DNA from: Accumulibacter sp. | Lineage (GTDB): Bacteria > Pseudomonadota > Gammaproteobacteria > Burkholderiales > Rhodocyclaceae | DNA: 16,709 nt | Direction: 5' to 3' | NCBI GenBank assembly: GCA_031284185.1 | Contig: JAITAJ010000354.1 | Coordinates: forward strand, 1 to 16,709 | Shown here: one piece after another, positions 1-8,285 of the stretch | How the letters are laid out: the number at the start of each line of letters is the position of its first letter | Numbering within the stretch: position 1 is the first letter of the stretch | The notes under the pieces: generated by a model | What the model was told of the DNA's origin: nothing | Database searches by the model: none | Seen by the model: only the letters and a program-made list of their open reading frames with translations | Program-made: the position numbers and the translations under genes

Positions 1-324
1 GCAACGGGCCCGCGCCGAGAATCGGGCGTGAAAGTCCTCACTCACGGGGTAGGCCCAGCGCACGGCGACGGCCGGCGGCAGGTGGCTGTTGACTCCGCGT
101 ACCCAGGCCGTCAACGGACGCCGGGCTTGCGTGTCGAAATGCGCGACCTGCCCGACGGCATGTACGCCCGCGTCGGTCCGTCCGGCACAAACGACGCGGA
201 TATCTTCTTCGGCGATGCGGCTCAACGCGCATTCCAGTTTGTCCTGAACCGTCTCGCCTTCCGGCTGCGTCTGCCAGCCACGCAGGGCGCTACCGTCATA
301 TTCGACCCCCAGGGCGACGCGCAC
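1..324 (-). CDS. truA: tRNA pseudouridine(38-40) synthase TruA, 5' part only
   Basis: Converts uridine to pseudouridine at positions 38-40 of the anticodon arm in many tRNAs; cytoplasmic. The 108 visible codons read MRVALGVEYDGSALRGWQTQ and continue to the family's catalytic motif CAGRTDAGVHA, whose aspartate is D51 here, then GVNSHLPPAVAV and FHARFSA. All are TruA signatures in the expected order. The family is about 260-270 residues, so roughly 60 percent lies beyond the left edge. The start is taken as the GTG at 322-324, because there is no ATG in frame and the homologous N-terminus begins with this M-R-x-A-L-G-x-E-Y-D pattern. No clear Shine-Dalgarno is visible. The start lies about ten bases after the stop of the upstream membrane-protein gene on the same strand, so the two are probably co-transcribed, with fimV and asd further upstream. 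The family call is secure; the exact start is less so. Confidence 0.95.
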   Translation of the reverse strand, partial: MRVALGVEYDGSALRGWQTQPEGETVQDKLECALSRIAEEDIRVVCAGRTDAGVHAVGQVAHFDTQARRPLTAWVRGVNSHLPPAVAVRWAYPVSEDFHARFSARARC

Positions 325-332
325 GGCGATGG

Positions 333-935
333 CTACCGGAGACAGAGCAGGATCAGCCCCGCGAGCCATCCGGCCATGAGGCATCCGTCGATCCAGCGCA
401 TGGCCCGGTGATCGATCTCGATCACTTCGCCCGCGGCGGTTTCGGGAACATCGAGCAGCGAGCGCCAATCGCGCGGACGAGGCAGACTTTCCACGTAGCG
501 CAGGGCGAGCATCAGACGCGCCACGCCCCGGTCCGAATCCGCGCCGAGTCGCCGGAAAGGGGTGAGCAGGACATGCGTGGCCGCCAGCAGGTCGGCAAGC
601 GGCATGAATTCAAGAAACGCGGCGACCGTGACCAGCACCAGAAACAGGCGTCCGAGGTGCTTCAGCGCTTCGTCGATGCCTTCATGAGTCGGCGCCATGC
701 CACCGCTCCAGAGCGGTTCGCCCGCGACCCCCCAGGCGAAGACGAGCGTCAGCGAGAGTAAGAGCCAGCGCGCCCGCCAGATCAGGCGAGCGCCGCGCCG
801 CGCCACGCGCTTTCCCGATAGGGGGGCGATCAGGCAGACGGCGAACAGCGCCGCGCCACTCAGGCACTGGACGGCGACGAGCAGGGCCAGCCAGCCCGTG
901 AGGCGCGTCGCCGGATGAAGGCGCATGATTTTCAC
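333..935 (-). CDS. EcfT/CbiQ-like integral membrane protein, orphan
   Basis: A 200-residue hydrophobic protein with about four membrane segments (roughly residues 12-38, 56-75, 94-118 and 184-199). Residues 80-152 resemble the T-component (EcfT/CbiQ) of energy-coupling-factor transporters: an HEGIDEAL segment, then a hydrophobic helix, then LLTPFRRLG followed by LMLALRYVESLP. This compares with the family pattern T-x-E-G-L..AL, then PLRRLG, then LALRFIP. The opening LHPATRL also recalls EcfT starts. No ECF ATPase (EcfA) or substrate-binding S component lies nearby, so a vitamin or metal uptake role is unproven; it may be a divergent, repurposed member. The start may be the GTG at 933-935 or the ATG at 924-926. 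It sits 85 bases after fimV and just before truA on the same strand, which suggests one transcript. The fold assignment is by eye only. Confidence 0.6.
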   Translation of the reverse strand: MKIMRLHPATRLTGWLALLVAVQCLSGAALFAVCLIAPLSGKRVARRGARLIWRARWLLLSLTLVFAWGVAGEPLWSGGMAPTHEGIDEALKHLGRLFLVLVTVAAFLEFMPLADLLAATHVLLTPFRRLGADSDRGVARLMLALRYVESLPRPRDWRSLLDVPETAAGEVIEIDHRAMRWIDGCLMAGWLAGLILLCLR

Positions 936-1020
936 GGGCGCCGGGTTCGAGGCGTCCGCCCAAAAGAGAAGGCCGCCTCCCCTTTCCGGTCGCGGCCCTT
1001 CGTTCCGGGTTTCGCCCGAG

Positions 1021-4000
1021 TCATCCGCCGATTCTGGCCAGCATGTCCTGGGCGGCCTCGCGCTGACTCACGCTCCCTTCCTTCAGGACTTCCTGGAGGA
1101 GTTCGCGCGCGCCTTCGACGTCGCCCATTTCTTCGTAAGCCTTGGCCAAGTCGAGTTTGGTGGCAACGTCCTCGCTCGAATCGGCGTCCAGTTCCGGGGA
1201 CAGGCCCTGGTCGGGATCGGCATGCGGCGAACTGACGACCGTATTCGCCTGCTGGTTGGCGAAGTTGGAATCGAACGCCATCTCGGACGGCGGGGGCGAG
1301 GCTTCGGGAACCCGCCGCGTTTCGGCCCGTTCCGGGGCGGAATCGGCATTCGCCGCCGCCTCGCCTCGATCTTGCGGCGCCGAGAAGGCGGGCGGCGACA
1401 TGACGAGGGTTTCCATCTGCCGCGAGGCGAAATCCGGGTTGACCGCCGTGGCCAACTGGGTCTCCCTGGGCGTGAACTCTTCGGCCATCTCTTGCGAGGG
1501 CGCCCGTGCCGCGTCGCCGGAAGAGGCCGGTTCTTCGACGTCGGCGATTTCCAGATCCGGCGAATGCAGGTCCAGGTCGATCGACGCCATGTCGAACGGC
1601 GGCGGTTCGGGCGGCGTGCGCCCGAGGAAGGTGGACTCGGTCAGGCTGACGTCGAACTCGACGGCATCGTCCGCCAGGGGTTGTTCGTCGGTCCGCGCGG
1701 CGGATTTGCCTTCGTCCTTATTGAAATCGGGCGGAGCCAGGGACGCGCCACCCAGATCGAAATCGATGTGGGACTGTTGCAAGCGGTTTTCCTGCTGATC
1801 GAGCGTTTCGGCCAACGGCGCTACCTGCGTGCCGATGTCGAAATCGAGATCCGCCGGTTCGACCTTGGCCGCTGCCGCCGGCACGGGCACGGGAGCGGGC
1901 GCCTTCGGCGCGGATTCCTTCGGAGGATGAACCTCGGGCGCCGGCAGGGAGAAGTCGGAGAAATCGGCCTCGGGCGCCAGCTTGGGGGAATCGGCCTGCG
2001 GAATGGCATTCGGGCCGGCATTGCCTTCGTGATTCAATACCGTGGGCGGGGGCGATGGCGCCTTGACCGCGGCGGGGGGCGCCGACACGGTCAGACCGCC
2101 GATCTCCGGGCCGGGTTTTCCGGCGCCGTGGTAAATCGGATTATTGGGATCGAGCGAGTGCCCCATCGTTGCCGCCTTGTCCCAATCCGGACCGGCGCCG
2201 CCGGTCTCGCCGCGCAATTCGACTGCCAGGGTCTCGAATTGCTTGACATCCTTGCGCTCGGAATAGATTTCGAGCAGTTTGGCGATGATGGCGACACGCT
2301 TCGGATATTTCTGGCGCGCTTCCAGCAGAATTTCTTCCGCCTGCGCGGTGCGCCCATACGCGATGTAAACCTCGGCCTCGGCAACGGGGTCGACTTCGTC
2401 GGTATCGATGGTGCCCGGGCCGACCTGACTGAAATCGGTCTGCGACGGTACTTGCGAGGTATCGATGCTCTGTCCGCCGGTGATGACCGAACTGTCCAGC
2501 ATCCCGGTCGTGTTTTCCGGCGTCAGGGTGCTGTTCAACTCCGGTTCCGCCTCGGCCATGGCGCGCCGGCGGCGCCAGAAGAGGTAGCCCGCGACGAGCG
2601 CCAGCACACCGCCGCCACCCGCCAGCATGGCGGTGTTGTCGAGCAGTTGTTCAAAGAAGCCCGGTTCCTCTGGCGGCGGCGGGGGCGGCGGCGGTGTTTT
2701 CGGCTTTGCCGCCGGCGCCGGCAGCGCGGGTTTCACCACGGGCCGCGCCGGGGGCGGCGCATCGACCTTCGCCGGAACCGTTTCAGGCGTCGCCGCGGGC
2801 GACGGCGCGGGCGTCACCGCGGGCGGGGGCACGGGCGTCGGCGCGGGCGGCGTCGGCGCGACGACCGGGGTCTGCGCGGGAGGCGGTGGAGGAACCGGAG
2901 CGGCGCTCGCCACCGGCGCCGCCGGTTTCGCCGATGCTTGTTTTTGCAGATCGGCCAGACTCTGGTTTTTCAGTTCCAGCAGTTTTTGCAGGTCGGCCAC
3001 GTTCTTTTCGAGGGCCGCCACCCGTTCGTTGGCTTCCCTGAGCGCCTTGTCCCTGGCGATCACGTCCTCGTCGGATACCCTGCCGAGCGCGGTGGCGCCT
3101 TTCCGGGAAGCCGGTTCGGCACTGGAAACCTTCAGATGATCCTTCGGCGCCGCCTGCTCCGGCCCGTCGGCCACCTTGGCGGTAATCTTTCCGCCGGATT
3201 CCTGTCTCGCCACGTCATCCTTGCCCGTGAATCCGGCGGCGGCGCCGGCGAGCCTGCTCCGGTAGGCGTTCCAGTCCCCGGATTGCGCCACGACGACTTT
3301 CCTGGCTTCCTTCGCGGAGATGGATTCAAACGCCGATTTCTGGGGTATCGAGAGAATGGCCCCGGTTCTCAGGCGATTCATGTTGTTGCCGTCAAAGGCG
3401 CCCGGATTGGCGCGGAAGAGGCCGACCAGCATCTGATCGAGCGAGACGCCTTCCAGCTTCGTTTCCGTGGCGATGCGATGCAGCGTATCGCCACGCTTTA
3501 TCTCGCGCCCTTCGCCGGCATACGCGGCGGATCCGGCCGGCCTCTGCGTCGCTATCAGCGGCGCCCGCGGCGTTCCCTGTACCTGCGCGATCGCCCGCGC
3601 CCGCACTTCGCTGTCGATGGCCGACGACGCGCCGGGTCCGGCGATTGCCGGCACGCCGGAAGCGGCGACCGCCGGCGCGTTGACGACCGCCGCCGGCGCC
3701 GATGTCCCGCTCGCGTATTCCGGGGGATCGAGCAGGAAAGTGTATTCACGCACCAGCCTGCCCGTGGACCAGCTCAGTTCCAGGAGCATGTCGAGGAAGG
3801 GGTCGTTGATCGGCCGATCGGAGGAGAGCCGGATGATCGCCTGGCCATTGGGACGCTTGTCAAGCTCGAAGCGCACGCTCAACAGGGCCGTCGCATAATC
3901 CAGGCCGGCCTGCTCGAATGTTTCGGGCGGAGCCAGCCGCGCCTTCATGTCGGCCAGTTCCTGGCGCGTCGCCGTCACTTCGATTTCCGCCCTGAGCGGC

Positions 4001-4149
4001 TGGCCGAGCGCCGAAAGCACGACGAGCCGGCCAAGGCCGGCCGCCTCCGCCGGTTGCGGCGTTCCCGCCAGCGCAATGAAAGAGGCGACCGCCAAAACGG
4101 AGGAACGCAAACCAAAAAGCCTGATAGTTCGATGTGTATTATTTGCCAC
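1021..4149 (-). CDS. fimV: FimV/HubP-family polar hub and pilus assembly protein
   Basis: A 1042-residue inner-membrane protein of the FimV family, which organises the cell pole and supports type IV pilus assembly and twitching. Visible order: signal peptide (1-36, ending PQPAEA), the conserved N-terminal domain starting AGLGRLVVLSALGQPLRAEIEV, and a LysM-like peptidoglycan-binding segment at about 216-270 (IKRGDTLHRIA...). These are followed by a coiled coil at about 362-405, a proline-rich linker at 409-495, a single membrane helix at about 506-525 followed by WRRRR, and a long acidic cytoplasmic part. That part holds a TPR-like stretch (AEVYIAYGRTAQAEEILLEA) and the terminal FimV motif (LDLAKAYEEMGDVEGARELL). 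The start is the GTG at 4147-4149, preceded by AAGGTGG at suitable spacing; the signal peptide supports it. It lies downstream of asd and upstream of truA, a common betaproteobacterial arrangement. A near-full-length open frame on the opposite strand is a GC-driven shadow. Confidence 0.95.
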   Translation of the reverse strand: MANNTHRTIRLFGLRSSVLAVASFIALAGTPQPAEAAGLGRLVVLSALGQPLRAEIEVTATRQELADMKARLAPPETFEQAGLDYATALLSVRFELDKRPNGQAIIRLSSDRPINDPFLDMLLELSWSTGRLVREYTFLLDPPEYASGTSAPAAVVNAPAVAASGVPAIAGPGASSAIDSEVRARAIAQVQGTPRAPLIATQRPAGSAAYAGEGREIKRGDTLHRIATETKLEGVSLDQMLVGLFRANPGAFDGNNMNRLRTGAILSIPQKSAFESISAKEARKVVVAQSGDWNAYRSRLAGAAAGFTGKDDVARQESGGKITAKVADGPEQAAPKDHLKVSSAEPASRKGATALGRVSDEDVIARDKALREANERVAALEKNVADLQKLLELKNQSLADLQKQASAKPAAPVASAAPVPPPPPAQTPVVAPTPPAPTPVPPPAVTPAPSPAATPETVPAKVDAPPPARPVVKPALPAPAAKPKTPPPPPPPPEEPGFFEQLLDNTAMLAGGGGVLALVAGYLFWRRRRAMAEAEPELNSTLTPENTTGMLDSSVITGGQSIDTSQVPSQTDFSQVGPGTIDTDEVDPVAEAEVYIAYGRTAQAEEILLEARQKYPKRVAIIAKLLEIYSERKDVKQFETLAVELRGETGGAGPDWDKAATMGHSLDPNNPIYHGAGKPGPEIGGLTVSAPPAAVKAPSPPPTVLNHEGNAGPNAIPQADSPKLAPEADFSDFSLPAPEVHPPKESAPKAPAPVPVPAAAAKVEPADLDFDIGTQVAPLAETLDQQENRLQQSHIDFDLGGASLAPPDFNKDEGKSAARTDEQPLADDAVEFDVSLTESTFLGRTPPEPPPFDMASIDLDLHSPDLEIADVEEPASSGDAARAPSQEMAEEFTPRETQLATAVNPDFASRQMETLVMSPPAFSAPQDRGEAAANADSAPERAETRRVPEASPPPSEMAFDSNFANQQANTVVSSPHADPDQGLSPELDADSSEDVATKLDLAKAYEEMGDVEGARELLQEVLKEGSVSQREAAQDMLARIGG

Positions 4150-4182
4150 GGCGCCACCTTGAGCGTCGAATCTGGAAATACC

Positions 4183-4207
4183 AGAATAACATCATGGGGT
4201 TAGCGAT
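4183..4207 (-). promoter_or_regulatory. Candidate fimV promoter (extended -10)
   Basis: On the minus strand, TATTCT at 4188-4183 is preceded by TG one base upstream, giving an extended -10 (TGnTATTCT). A weak -35-like TTGCAT lies 17 bases further upstream. Transcription would begin near 4176, about 27 bases before the GTG of fimV, leaving room for the AAGGTGG ribosome-binding site. A 5-bp inverted repeat (TCTGG AAATA CCAGA, 4171-4185) overlaps the -10. Pattern match only. Confidence 0.35.
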
Positions 4208-4291
4208 GCAAGCTAAACTTACTTGTAATGTAACGCAACGGTCGAGTGAGGAAAGACATGGCGATATTCCGATTTTCGTCCGAGACGGCGA

Positions 4292-5422
4292 TCATTCGTT
4301 GAGCAACAGGCGAAGCATACGCCGCAAGGGTTCGGCGGCACCCCACAGCAACTGGTCGCCGACGGTGAAGGCGCCGAGATATTCCGGACCCATGGCCAGC
4401 TTGCGCAGACGCCCGACCGGCACCCTGAGCGTGCCGGTCACCGCCGCCGGCGTCAACTCGCGCTCGCTCGCCTCGCGCTCGTTGGGCACGATCCTGACCC
4501 ACGGCGTGCTGTCGGCGATGAGGTCGGTGATTTCGTCGAGCGGAATGTCGCGGCGCAGCTTGATCGTCAGGCCCTGCGAATGGCAGCGCATGGCGCCGAC
4601 GCGCACGCAGAAGCCGTCGACCGGGATGATTCCGGGCGAGCGGAACGACGGACGACCGAGAATCTTGTTGGTTTCGGCCCCGCCCTTCCATTCTTCCCTG
4701 GACTGGCCGTGCTCGACCGGTACGTCGATCCAGGGAATCAGGCTGCCGGCCAGCGCGGCGCCGCGGAAGTTCCGGGTCGGAAAATCGATCGAGCGCATCG
4801 CCTCCGAGACCTTGCGGTCGATTTCGAGAATGGCCGACGCGGGATCGGCGAGTTCATCGCGCACCGCGTCGTGCAGAGCGCCCATCTGGCACAGCAATTC
4901 ACGCATGTTCTGCGCGCCGGCGCCCGAGGCGGCCTGGTAGGTCATCACCGAGACCCATTCGACGAGGTCGCGCCTCAATAGTTCTCCCACGCCCATCAGC
5001 ATCAGCGATACCGTGCAGTTGCCGCCGATCCAGTTTCTGCCGCCCTTGCCCAGCGCGCGCATGATGACCCCGAAATTGACCGGATCGAGGATGATCACCG
5101 CGTCCTTTTCCATGCGCAGGGCCGAGGCCGCGTCGATCCAGTGCCCGTCCCATCCCGCCGCGCGCAGCTTGGGGAAGATTTCCCGGGTGTAGTCGCCGCC
5201 CTGGCAGGTCATGATGACGTCCATCTGCTTCAGCGCCTCGACGGACATCGCGTCCAGGAGCTTGCCGCCCCCCTTGCCGCCCAGCGTCGGCGCGTCGCCG
5301 CCGACCGACGAAGTGGAAAAACAGACCGGCTCGATGAGGGCGAAATCGTCTTCCTCTTCCATGCGCCGCATGAGTACGGAACCCACCATGCCGCGCCAAC
5401 CTACGAGACCTACTTTCATCAT
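4292..5422 (-). CDS. asd: Aspartate-semialdehyde dehydrogenase
   Basis: Reduces aspartyl-4-phosphate to aspartate semialdehyde with NADPH, the branch point to lysine/diaminopimelate, methionine and threonine; cytosolic. The protein (376 residues) opens with the nucleotide-binding segment MKVGLVGWRGMVGSVLMRRM. It carries the catalytic cysteine in GGNCTVSLMLMGVG (C136) and the catalytic histidine in RVGAMRCHSQG (H281), and its length is close to the 367 residues of the E. coli enzyme. The frame is open further upstream to 5479, but the start is placed at the ATG 5420-5422 because GAGGTGG precedes it by the usual distance and homologues begin here. An adjacent ATG at 5417-5419 is an alternative. 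It lies downstream of leuB on the same strand with a 178-base gap in which no clear terminator is visible. Confidence 0.97.
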   Translation of the reverse strand: MMKVGLVGWRGMVGSVLMRRMEEEDDFALIEPVCFSTSSVGGDAPTLGGKGGGKLLDAMSVEALKQMDVIMTCQGGDYTREIFPKLRAAGWDGHWIDAASALRMEKDAVIILDPVNFGVIMRALGKGGRNWIGGNCTVSLMLMGVGELLRRDLVEWVSVMTYQAASGAGAQNMRELLCQMGALHDAVRDELADPASAILEIDRKVSEAMRSIDFPTRNFRGAALAGSLIPWIDVPVEHGQSREEWKGGAETNKILGRPSFRSPGIIPVDGFCVRVGAMRCHSQGLTIKLRRDIPLDEITDLIADSTPWVRIVPNEREASERELTPAAVTGTLRVPVGRLRKLAMGPEYLGAFTVGDQLLWGAAEPLRRMLRLLLNE

Positions 5423-5600
5423 TACGCCACCTCGAATCGAAAAATAAACCCCCGCTTTTCCAGTCGCATGAAACCTCACCCGGCCATCATGACATGTCCA
5501 TGCCGCGCGACACCCGGCGGGATGAATCGGGATGACGACACGGACGAAAGGCTGGACGCGGCGTGTTCCGCTTTTGCTTCACCGATGGGCCGATCCGGTC

Positions 5601-6665
5601 TCACAATGCCGCCAGCACCGCGTCACCCATTTGTTCCGTGTCGAGCTTCGTCGTTCCCGGCTCGTGGATGTCGGCCGTGCGCAGACCTTGCCCGAGCACG
5701 TTTTTCACCGCGTTTTCGATACGCTGCGCCATTTCTTCCAGGGCAAAGGAGTAGCGCAGCATCATCGCCACCGACAGAATAGTCGCCAGCGGATTGGCCA
5801 GGCCCTTGCCGGCAATGTCCGGCGCCGAGCCGTGGCAAGGCTCGTACAGGCCCTTGCCGGTCTCGTTGAGCGAGGCCGACGGCAACATGCCGATCGACCC
5901 GGTGAGCATCGAAGCCTCATCGGACAGGATGTCGCCGAACATGTTGCCGGTGACGATCACGTCGAACTGCTTCGGCGCGCGGACGAGCTGCATCGCGGCG
6001 TTGTCGACGAGCATGTGCGTGAGTTCGACGTCGGGATAGGCGGGCGCCAGTTCGTTCATCACGTCGCGCCAGAGCTGCGTCGTTTCGAGCACGTTGCTCT
6101 TGTCGACCGAGCACAGCTTGCGTTTGCGTTTACGCGCGGCTTCAAACGCCACCTTGCCGATCCGGCGGATTTCTTCCTCGCTGTAGATCATCGTATTGAT
6201 GCCGATACGCTGTTCGACGCCGTCGACCCCGCGCGTCTCGATGCCGCGCGGCTGGCCGAAGTAGATGTCGCCCGTCAGTTCGCGCACGATCAGGAGGTCG
6301 AGGCCCGCCACCACTTCGGGCTTCAAGGTCGAGGCGTTCGCCAGTTCGGGATAGAGCGCGGCTGGACGCAGGTTGGCGAACAGGCCGAGCAGCTTGCGGA
6401 TACCGAGCAGACCGCGCTCGGGACGCAATTCACGGGGCAGGACGTCCCATTTCGGGCCGCCGACCGCGCCGAGCAGCACGGCGTCGGCCGCCAGGGCCAG
6501 CCTTTGGGTGGCTTCCGGGAACGGATCGCCCACCGCGTCGACGGCACAGCCGCCGAGCGGAGCTTCTTCGATTTCGCACTTCAAATCCAGCGCTTTCAGC
6601 ACGCGAAGCGCCTGGACGATGATTTCTGGACCAATGCCGTCACCCGGCAACACACAAATTTTCAC
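5601..6665 (-). CDS. leuB: 3-isopropylmalate dehydrogenase
   Basis: Oxidatively decarboxylates 3-isopropylmalate to 2-oxoisocaproate with NAD+, the third step of leucine synthesis. The 354-residue protein shows the family signatures in order: LPGDGIGPEI at 6-15, substrate arginines R90, R100 and R128, K189 in CSVDKSNVLE, and the metal-binding aspartates D221, D245 and D249. It also has the NAD-binding loop EPCHGSAPDIAGKG at about 275-288. The start is the GTG at 6663-6665: an AAGGA lies eight bases upstream and the encoded MKICVLPGDG matches the family N-terminus. An in-frame ATG at 6696-6698 lacks a ribosome-binding site. The usual partners leuC and leuD are not immediately upstream; an M48 peptidase gene is. 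In many betaproteobacteria leuCDB precede asd, so leuCD may be elsewhere. Confidence 0.97.
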   Translation of the reverse strand: MKICVLPGDGIGPEIIVQALRVLKALDLKCEIEEAPLGGCAVDAVGDPFPEATQRLALAADAVLLGAVGGPKWDVLPRELRPERGLLGIRKLLGLFANLRPAALYPELANASTLKPEVVAGLDLLIVRELTGDIYFGQPRGIETRGVDGVEQRIGINTMIYSEEEIRRIGKVAFEAARKRKRKLCSVDKSNVLETTQLWRDVMNELAPAYPDVELTHMLVDNAAMQLVRAPKQFDVIVTGNMFGDILSDEASMLTGSIGMLPSASLNETGKGLYEPCHGSAPDIAGKGLANPLATILSVAMMLRYSFALEEMAQRIENAVKNVLGQGLRTADIHEPGTTKLDTEQMGDAVLAAL

Positions 6666-6773
6666 GTCGATTTTCCTTTGGAGCCGATCGCCATTCATCG
6701 GAAGAACGTCAAAACAGGGACAAGGGACCTGCCGAACCGGAAAGCTGCGCAAACATCGTCGAAAAACGCGAAG

Positions 6774-6779
6774 ATTATC
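6774..6779 (-). promoter_or_regulatory. Candidate -10 element upstream of leuB
   Basis: On the minus strand GATAAT (6779-6774) is preceded by TGA, fitting an extended -10 (TGnGATAAT). No convincing -35 is seen. It would give a leuB leader of about 100 bases and let leuB be transcribed independently of the upstream peptidase gene. Weak pattern evidence. Confidence 0.25.
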
Positions 6780-6839
6780 TCATGGGGACGCCATCCCTGC
6801 CAGCCGAACCGATTCATGCCGGTGAAATCCCAAAAAAAT

Positions 6840-7664
6840 TCAATTTTTCACGCGCGCCGCGCGATAAAGCGGCTGCACTCGTTCGACGTAAACCCTGAGA
6901 TCGGCGAGACGCGCTTCGTTCGACGGATGCGTGGATAGCCACTGGGGCGCGCCATTGCCGGACGCGCGCGCCATTTTCTCCCACAGGGAAATCGCCGCCC
7001 GCGGGTCGTAGCCGGCCCGCGCCATCAGCTCGACGCCGATCCGGTCCGCTTCCTGTTCCATCCCGCGCGAATTGGGGCGCATGAAGGCGATGTCTCCGGC
7101 GGCTCCCACCAATCCCTGCCCGACGCTGGCATCCAGCCCGTAATAGGTGCCGATCAATCCGCCGAACGTGGCCGCCAGATCGACGCCCACCGCCTGGCTC
7201 GCCTTCTCCCGCCCGTGTTCGCGCAAGGCGTGCGCGATTTCATGCCCCATGACCGCCGCCAGTTCATCGTCGGTCAGGGCCAGCTTGTCCATCAGTCCGG
7301 TATAGACGACGATCTTGCCGCCCGGCATGCACCAGGCATTGAGTTCGCTCGCGCTGATGACGTTGGTCTCCCAGCGCCAGCCGGGAGCATCCGAACGAAA
7401 GGCTCCGGTCACGGCGATCAGCCGCGTGGCAATCCCCCTGACCCGCCGTACCTGCGCGGAGCCGCGGTTCAGCGTGTTTTTCGCGCGCGCTTCCTGAATC
7501 GTCCGGGCATAGGCTTGTTCGGCCGACTGGTTCACTTCCGCGGAAGAGAGCAACATGCTCTGCTGCCGGTCGACACCGACCGCCCCGGTGGACGTCGTAT
7601 GCGTCGACGTGCAAGCCGCCGTCGCCAGCATCGACAGAGAAACCGCGATTACCCACGTTTTCAA
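6840..7664 (-). CDS. M48-family zinc metallopeptidase, probable lipoprotein (LoiP/YggG-like)
   Basis: A periplasmic, membrane-anchored zinc protease of the M48 family. From the TTG start it is 274 residues. It has an N-terminal hydrophobic signal with a lipobox-like LATAAC (C18), the zinc motif HEIAH at about 141-145 with catalytic Glu142, and the third ligand in EQEADRIG (about E205). The length is close to E. coli LoiP (252), which takes part in envelope proteostasis; that is the inferred role here. The TTG at 7662-7664 is preferred because AAGGAG lies eight bases upstream and gives a compact lipoprotein signal. Tandem ATGs at 7687-7692 are a real alternative and would add about nine residues. 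The frame stays open to 7766, but that extension looks unlike protein. The stop is followed by an A/T-rich inverted repeat running into seven T, a weak terminator candidate. leuB is next downstream. Confidence 0.88.
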   Translation of the reverse strand: MKTWVIAVSLSMLATAACTSTHTTSTGAVGVDRQQSMLLSSAEVNQSAEQAYARTIQEARAKNTLNRGSAQVRRVRGIATRLIAVTGAFRSDAPGWRWETNVISASELNAWCMPGGKIVVYTGLMDKLALTDDELAAVMGHEIAHALREHGREKASQAVGVDLAATFGGLIGTYYGLDASVGQGLVGAAGDIAFMRPNSRGMEQEADRIGVELMARAGYDPRAAISLWEKMARASGNGAPQWLSTHPSNEARLADLRVYVERVQPLYRAARVKN

Positions 7665-7716
7665 GACGCTCGCTCCTTCATTTTTCGACATCATTTCCTT
7701 GGATGACAAGGCATAC

Positions 7717-7732
7717 CGGCCGATTTCGGCCG
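7717..7732. repeat. Perfect 7-bp inverted repeat in the leader of the M48 gene
   Basis: CGGCCGA TT TCGGCCG, about 55 bases upstream of the proposed start of the M48 peptidase gene and between it and the divergent tRNA-Leu. It could be an operator or an RNA hairpin, but GC-rich palindromes also arise by chance in this genome. No regulator is assigned. Confidence 0.3.
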
Positions 7733-7876
7733 ATATCCGGGCCGACTCCGACGCGAAGCCTATCACGTCATGGGATCGTCAAGTGGCGTTCCGGTTTTCG
7801 GCGCGTCATCGCGGAGCGCCGCTGGCTTCATCCGCGTGTTTCTTCGGGGCGGCTCTCGTGTTTCCAATCCGCCCAG

Positions 7877-7882
7877 TATAAT
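7877..7882 (+). promoter_or_regulatory. -10 element (TATAAT) of tRNA-Leu
   Basis: A perfect TATAAT ends ten bases before the mature 5' end of tRNA-Leu, so a start near 7889 would leave a leader of only a few bases. No good -35 hexamer is found 15-18 bases upstream. Because this tRNA is opposite in strand to its two tRNA neighbours, it needs its own promoter, which supports the assignment. Confidence 0.6.
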
Positions 7883-7892
7883 CGCCACCGTC

Positions 7893-7977
7893 GCCCGGGT
7901 GATGAAATTGGTAGACATAGCGGACTTAAAATCCGCCGCCGTATGGCATACGGGTTCGAGTCCCGTCCTGGGCACCA
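7893..7977 (+). tRNA. tRNA-Leu (anticodon UAA)
   Basis: An 85-base class II tRNA with encoded CCA. The acceptor stem GCCCGGG pairs with CCTGGGC (one G-U). The anticodon stem GCGGA/TCCGC encloses the loop CTTAAAA with anticodon TAA. A long variable arm follows, then a T-arm with GGTTCGAGTCC and ACCA. It reads UUA codons (and UUG by wobble). It corresponds to E. coli leuZ (also UAA), which lies next to cysT and glyW; here it is on the opposite strand from them. Confidence 0.96.
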
Positions 7978-7992
7978 GAGGAATCGACCGCT

Positions 7993-8011
7993 CACGCCGC
8001 TGGCCGGCGTG
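7993..8011. terminator. Hairpin between convergent tRNA genes, possible bidirectional terminator
   Basis: CACGCCG CTGGC CGGCGTG forms a 7-bp GC-rich stem with a five-base loop, in the 63 bases between the 3' ends of tRNA-Leu (plus) and tRNA-Cys (minus). Position favours termination of both transcripts, but neither side carries a clear T-run, so it may instead be an unremarkable GC palindrome. Confidence 0.4.
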
Positions 8012-8040
8012 GCGTCACTGACTGACTTGACGTGGTTTCA

Positions 8041-8114
8041 TGGAGGCGCGAGCCGGAGTCGAACCGACCTACACGGATTTGCAATCCGGTGCATAACCGC
8101 TTTGCTATCGCGCC
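8041..8114 (-). tRNA. tRNA-Cys (anticodon GCA)
   Basis: A 74-base tRNA on the minus strand with encoded CCA. The acceptor stem GGCGCGA pairs with TCGCGCC. The anticodon arm CCGGA TTGCAAA TCCGT gives anticodon GCA, and the T-arm contains GGTTCGACTCC. It lies 82 bases downstream of tRNA-Gly on the same strand and is probably processed from the same transcript, as in the glyW-cysT pair of E. coli. Confidence 0.96.
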
Positions 8115-8196
8115 GTCTCAGCGGACGGAAGACAAACGGCGATCCAGTTACCGGCGTTTCACGCCGCGAACCGCTTGCCTTCCGCCTTCTGAAAAC

Positions 8197-8272
8197 TGGA
8201 GCGGGAAACGAGTCTCGAACTCGCGACCTCAACCTTGGCAAGGTTGCGCTCTACCAACTGAGCTATTCCCGC
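8197..8272 (-). tRNA. tRNA-Gly (anticodon GCC)
   Basis: A 76-base tRNA on the minus strand with encoded CCA. The acceptor stem GCGGGAA pairs with TTCCCGC, the D-arm is AGCTCAGTTGGTAGAGC, and the anticodon loop TTGCCAA gives GCC. The T-arm contains GAGTTCGAGACTC. It is first in a Gly-Cys tRNA unit directly after pgsA, matching glyW-cysT of E. coli, and has its own strong promoter in the pgsA-tRNA gap. Confidence 0.97.
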
Positions 8273-8285
8273 GAAAAGAGTGCGC

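Noticed and set aside
925..4203. 1092-residue plus-strand open frame opposite fimV
   Set aside because: It is rich in Arg, Gly and His as expected for the antisense of a high-GC gene; FimV on the minus strand has a signal peptide, a ribosome-binding site and conserved domains.
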